Position numbers and translations under genes: made by a program. Shown here piece by piece: positions 20,901-21,834 of a DNA stretch of 21,834 bases. This DNA is from a virus. The notes beneath the pieces are model-generated. The model did no database searches. It was not told the DNA's origin and saw nothing but the letters and a program-made list of their open reading frames with translations. The stretch spans positions 1 through 21,834 of the IMG/VR virus record IMGVR_UViG_3300042731_005770. One strand, given 5' to 3'. The first letter of the stretch is position 1. Each line of letters begins with the position of its first letter.

Positions 20901-21834
20901 ACAATAGATGAACCTACATACGGCAATACTTATTTTGGAGTTGTAGCAGGACAATCTGGTGCTTGGGGATATACTCTTACTGGAGATAATGATATAGTAG
21001 TTGTATGTGATCCTTTACATAATTCAACTGCTACACCGGCTTTTTCCGGTGTAGGAGCAGTTTACATCTACAATAGAGCAACACAAGCCATGGTAAATGC
21101 AATAAAAAGTCCTTATGACGATCAAGCATATAGATTTGGAAATGATGCAGTACTATTGGAAAACGATTATGGCGGAAAACTATTGTGTGTTACTGCTCCA
21201 AGATTTAAAAATACCTCAGGATATTTTGAACCTAAAATGATGGTGTATTACTCTACTGATAATTTTGCCAGCTATACTTTAACCCAAACAATTAGTTTAT
21301 TTTCAAGTAACCAGACCGTTACCTACGGAGGTAATGTAATGGGATTCGCAAATGACAACTGGATAGATGCTGATAGAAATTGGCTAATCATGGCTTTTGA
21401 TGACTATGATAACCAAAATAATTACAGCCAATCAAACAACCATGCAAAAATTTATAGAGTTTCGCAAACTGCTCCTTACAATACACTTACATTAAGTACC
21501 ACAGTGAATAACGAGTCAGCTGGTATGTATCAGGCTAGTATAAGCCAAGATGCGGCAAATGCAGTCATAGGTAACACAACATTTGATTACACAGCAGGCT
21601 CTACCTCATATCTAGACGTAGGCATACAATATCAAGCATCCAAAACAACCGGAGCTACAAGCAATTTCAAAAACGGATTCATTTATGCATCAGGGCAAAC
21701 AAGTAGTTTTGCTTTTGGTTCTTGTGCTCATGCAGGTAGTCATTTTGTTGTACACTCTGCCGGCGACGACTATAGTGGGAATACAAATGCAGGTAGATTA
21801 AGATTTTTTAATTATTCAAACGGAAGTCTTGTTA
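17928..21834 (+). CDS. Giant adhesin-like virion protein: Calx-beta-like repeats, Gly-rich domain, propeller-like end (3' end outside window)
   Basis: The frame is open from ATG 17928 to the window edge, at least 1302 residues. I read it codon by codon and found no stop. Residues ~33-136, 147-238, 246-340 and 346-460 are Calx-beta-like repeats: each has a start like SVNEGxSFTVxL, a YTITGVSSADIxGxSLTGSF middle in the second and third, T-E-G-x-E-x-F, and ends in D-T-S or D-S-S. After W484 (TTWTVPEGVTSVSML) comes a Gly-rich domain to ~725, the same W-T-V-P entry as in the Cys-rich proteins at 1835-4225 but with only a few Cys. Two more Calx-beta-like units follow (~728-864, ~866-980). From ~983 the sequence (VYIYNRATQ, AGRLRFFNY) looks like an FG-GAP / beta-propeller domain. 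No signal peptide. A large fibre or host-binding protein by composition. Confidence 0.85.
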   Translation, partial: MPRLTQVAGIGKGPSVAAFVDPTMVVGGDTTTGPVNEGATIQIQILTTGIPDGATINYSAANTNSVSVADISLSSLSGTISPTDDKANLFITVNEDLTTEGSEELRLTFSYSYTHPDNGPQTLTVTPNGVIINDTSTTPSVPTYILNRSTQFANEGETFDITLVTANVATGTTVPYTITGVSSADIGGVSLTGSFVTGTTDTVTFNVTADATTENFETFNLALDNGEDSITVTINDTSLDPTYTVSASASSVNEGTSFTVNLTTTDVQDGVGVAYTITGVSSADIEGASLTGSFTVNNNAASLTVNTSEDVTLGEGDETFTLSLNNGADDVSVTIVDSSVDTTPTYTNLTLQTATSVNEGGTSTFRITGRNIAQNTTIDVNLVGVTGTVAANDFTPSGVTKTVTWTGASNPITQSQDFTITLSQDEITEGAESYKCVLAATDSNGTSTGDLESPTVTIGDTSLTPVTGQAEWTGLTTGNLSTTWTVPEGVTSVSMLCISGGGGGGGCAASFGPAGGGGGGGGLSYANNVSVTPGETLTIQAGGAGAAGTRGNDGGSGGDSHIRRGATYLCAVDGGGPGTASNTGGAGGGSEGVGTRYAGGAGGTGQNYSRGGGGGGAAGYSGNGGAGQNGSSFNAGGNGSGGGGGGGGSCSQSPGQVGGGGIQNKGQGTNGVGGNYNNDGGGGSGGEEGQNGIGGALGGGGGGTYYTGNPSQGNASRGAPGSVRIIYPGNSRQFPSTRTANENVVTGTYDTLVANKTSATEWPFTVSSEIITFTLTTSDVPAGTTVGYTFSNIQGTVTADDFINRDTLFTIQSDGTATVSMQPTGDWATEGTEIFRLQLAATDSVGFETDGLQSQNVSIVDNYPATVYNSISLDKTNYNEGETVTITVNYTNNTDKAVQVGYTATTSNGSGDLDNTYGMLYLLDGNTYEGPPYDGNKTVILEDLTTEGAETLTITLNDEDMNGNPTNNRSATATINDTSLTPRVPGSSLVGTIDEPTYGNTYFGVVAGQSGAWGYTLTGDNDIVVVCDPLHNSTATPAFSGVGAVYIYNRATQAMVNAIKSPYDDQAYRFGNDAVLLENDYGGKLLCVTAPRFKNTSGYFEPKMMVYYSTDNFASYTLTQTISLFSSNQTVTYGGNVMGFANDNWIDADRNWLIMAFDDYDNQNNYSQSNNHAKIYRVSQTAPYNTLTLSTTVNNESAGMYQASISQDAANAVIGNTTFDYTAGSTSYLDVGIQYQASKTTGATSNFKNGFIYASGQTSSFAFGSCAHAGSHFVVHSAGDDYSGNTNAGRLRFFNYSNGSLV
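19425..20040 (+). repeat. Imperfect GGN codon repeats coding the Gly-rich domain
   Basis: Short irregular runs of GGT/GGC/GGA codons (for example at 19426-19446, 19469-19493, 19842-19873 and 20022-20037) encode the Gly-rich part of the adhesin. Such simple sequence can slip or recombine in replication, so length may vary between relatives. It also produces false open frames on the other strand (Pro-rich) and in a shifted frame. Confidence 0.7.

Noticed and set aside
1-21834. CRISPR arrays, tRNA genes, insertion sequences, attachment sites
   Set aside because: No regularly spaced repeats, no cloverleaf-like sequence with the expected T-loop, no transposase or integrase motif was found by reading; the only repeats are those of the paralogous genes and Gly codons.

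Overview
The window looks like part of a marine T4-like myovirus genome, of the cyanophage type or a related pelagic phage. The reasons are: AT-rich DNA, every gene on the + strand, genes packed end to end, low-complexity Thr/Asn/Ser-rich virion proteins, tail-fibre phrases familiar from cyanomyoviruses (for example PFFTANSDTVVPTQRA in the first protein and RPTDFLDR / GASGELFY in the gene at 14818), and no bacterial housekeeping gene. The host cannot be named from the sequence. No tRNA, integrase, transposase or CRISPR was seen. There is no gene-free stretch over 300 bases; the largest gap is 4986-5097 and it holds a terminator and a promoter.

Layout. (1) 1-4985 is a structural block: the 3' end of a virion protein, two small virion/fibre proteins, three tandem paralogous proteins with 10-13% cysteine, and a protein with a C-terminal tail-assembly-chaperone-like domain. 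(2) 4986-5097 is a boundary with a strong hairpin terminator, then a sigma70-like promoter with a perfect TATAAT. (3) 5098-14461 is an 11-gene operon in which every gene overlaps the next by 1 to 26 bases. It encodes a GT9/heptosyltransferase-like glycosyltransferase, a NodU-type carbamoyltransferase, five 2-oxoglutarate/Fe(II) oxygenase-like proteins of at least three families, a compact HldE, HldD, a cupin, an SGNH-hydrolase-like protein and a GmhB-like phosphatase. (4) 14476-21834 is a second structural block: a small unknown protein, a fibre protein with a cupredoxin-like copper-site motif, a subtilisin-family protease, and a very large adhesin-like protein cut by the window end, with Calx-beta-like repeats, a Gly-rich domain and a propeller-like C-terminus.

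How the genes may work together. HldE, GmhB and HldD are three of the four activities that turn sedoheptulose 7-phosphate into ADP-L-glycero-D-manno-heptose; the isomerase GmhA is missing and would have to come from the host or lie elsewhere. The glycosyltransferase could then transfer the heptose. The carbamoyltransferase, the SGNH protein and the oxygenases could decorate either the sugar or the acceptor protein. Because the operon is embedded between tail-fibre genes, my main hypothesis is a phage-encoded system that builds and attaches a modified heptose to the virion (fibres) or to the infected cell's surface. This is inference; the sequence shows the enzymes and the arrangement, not the acceptor.
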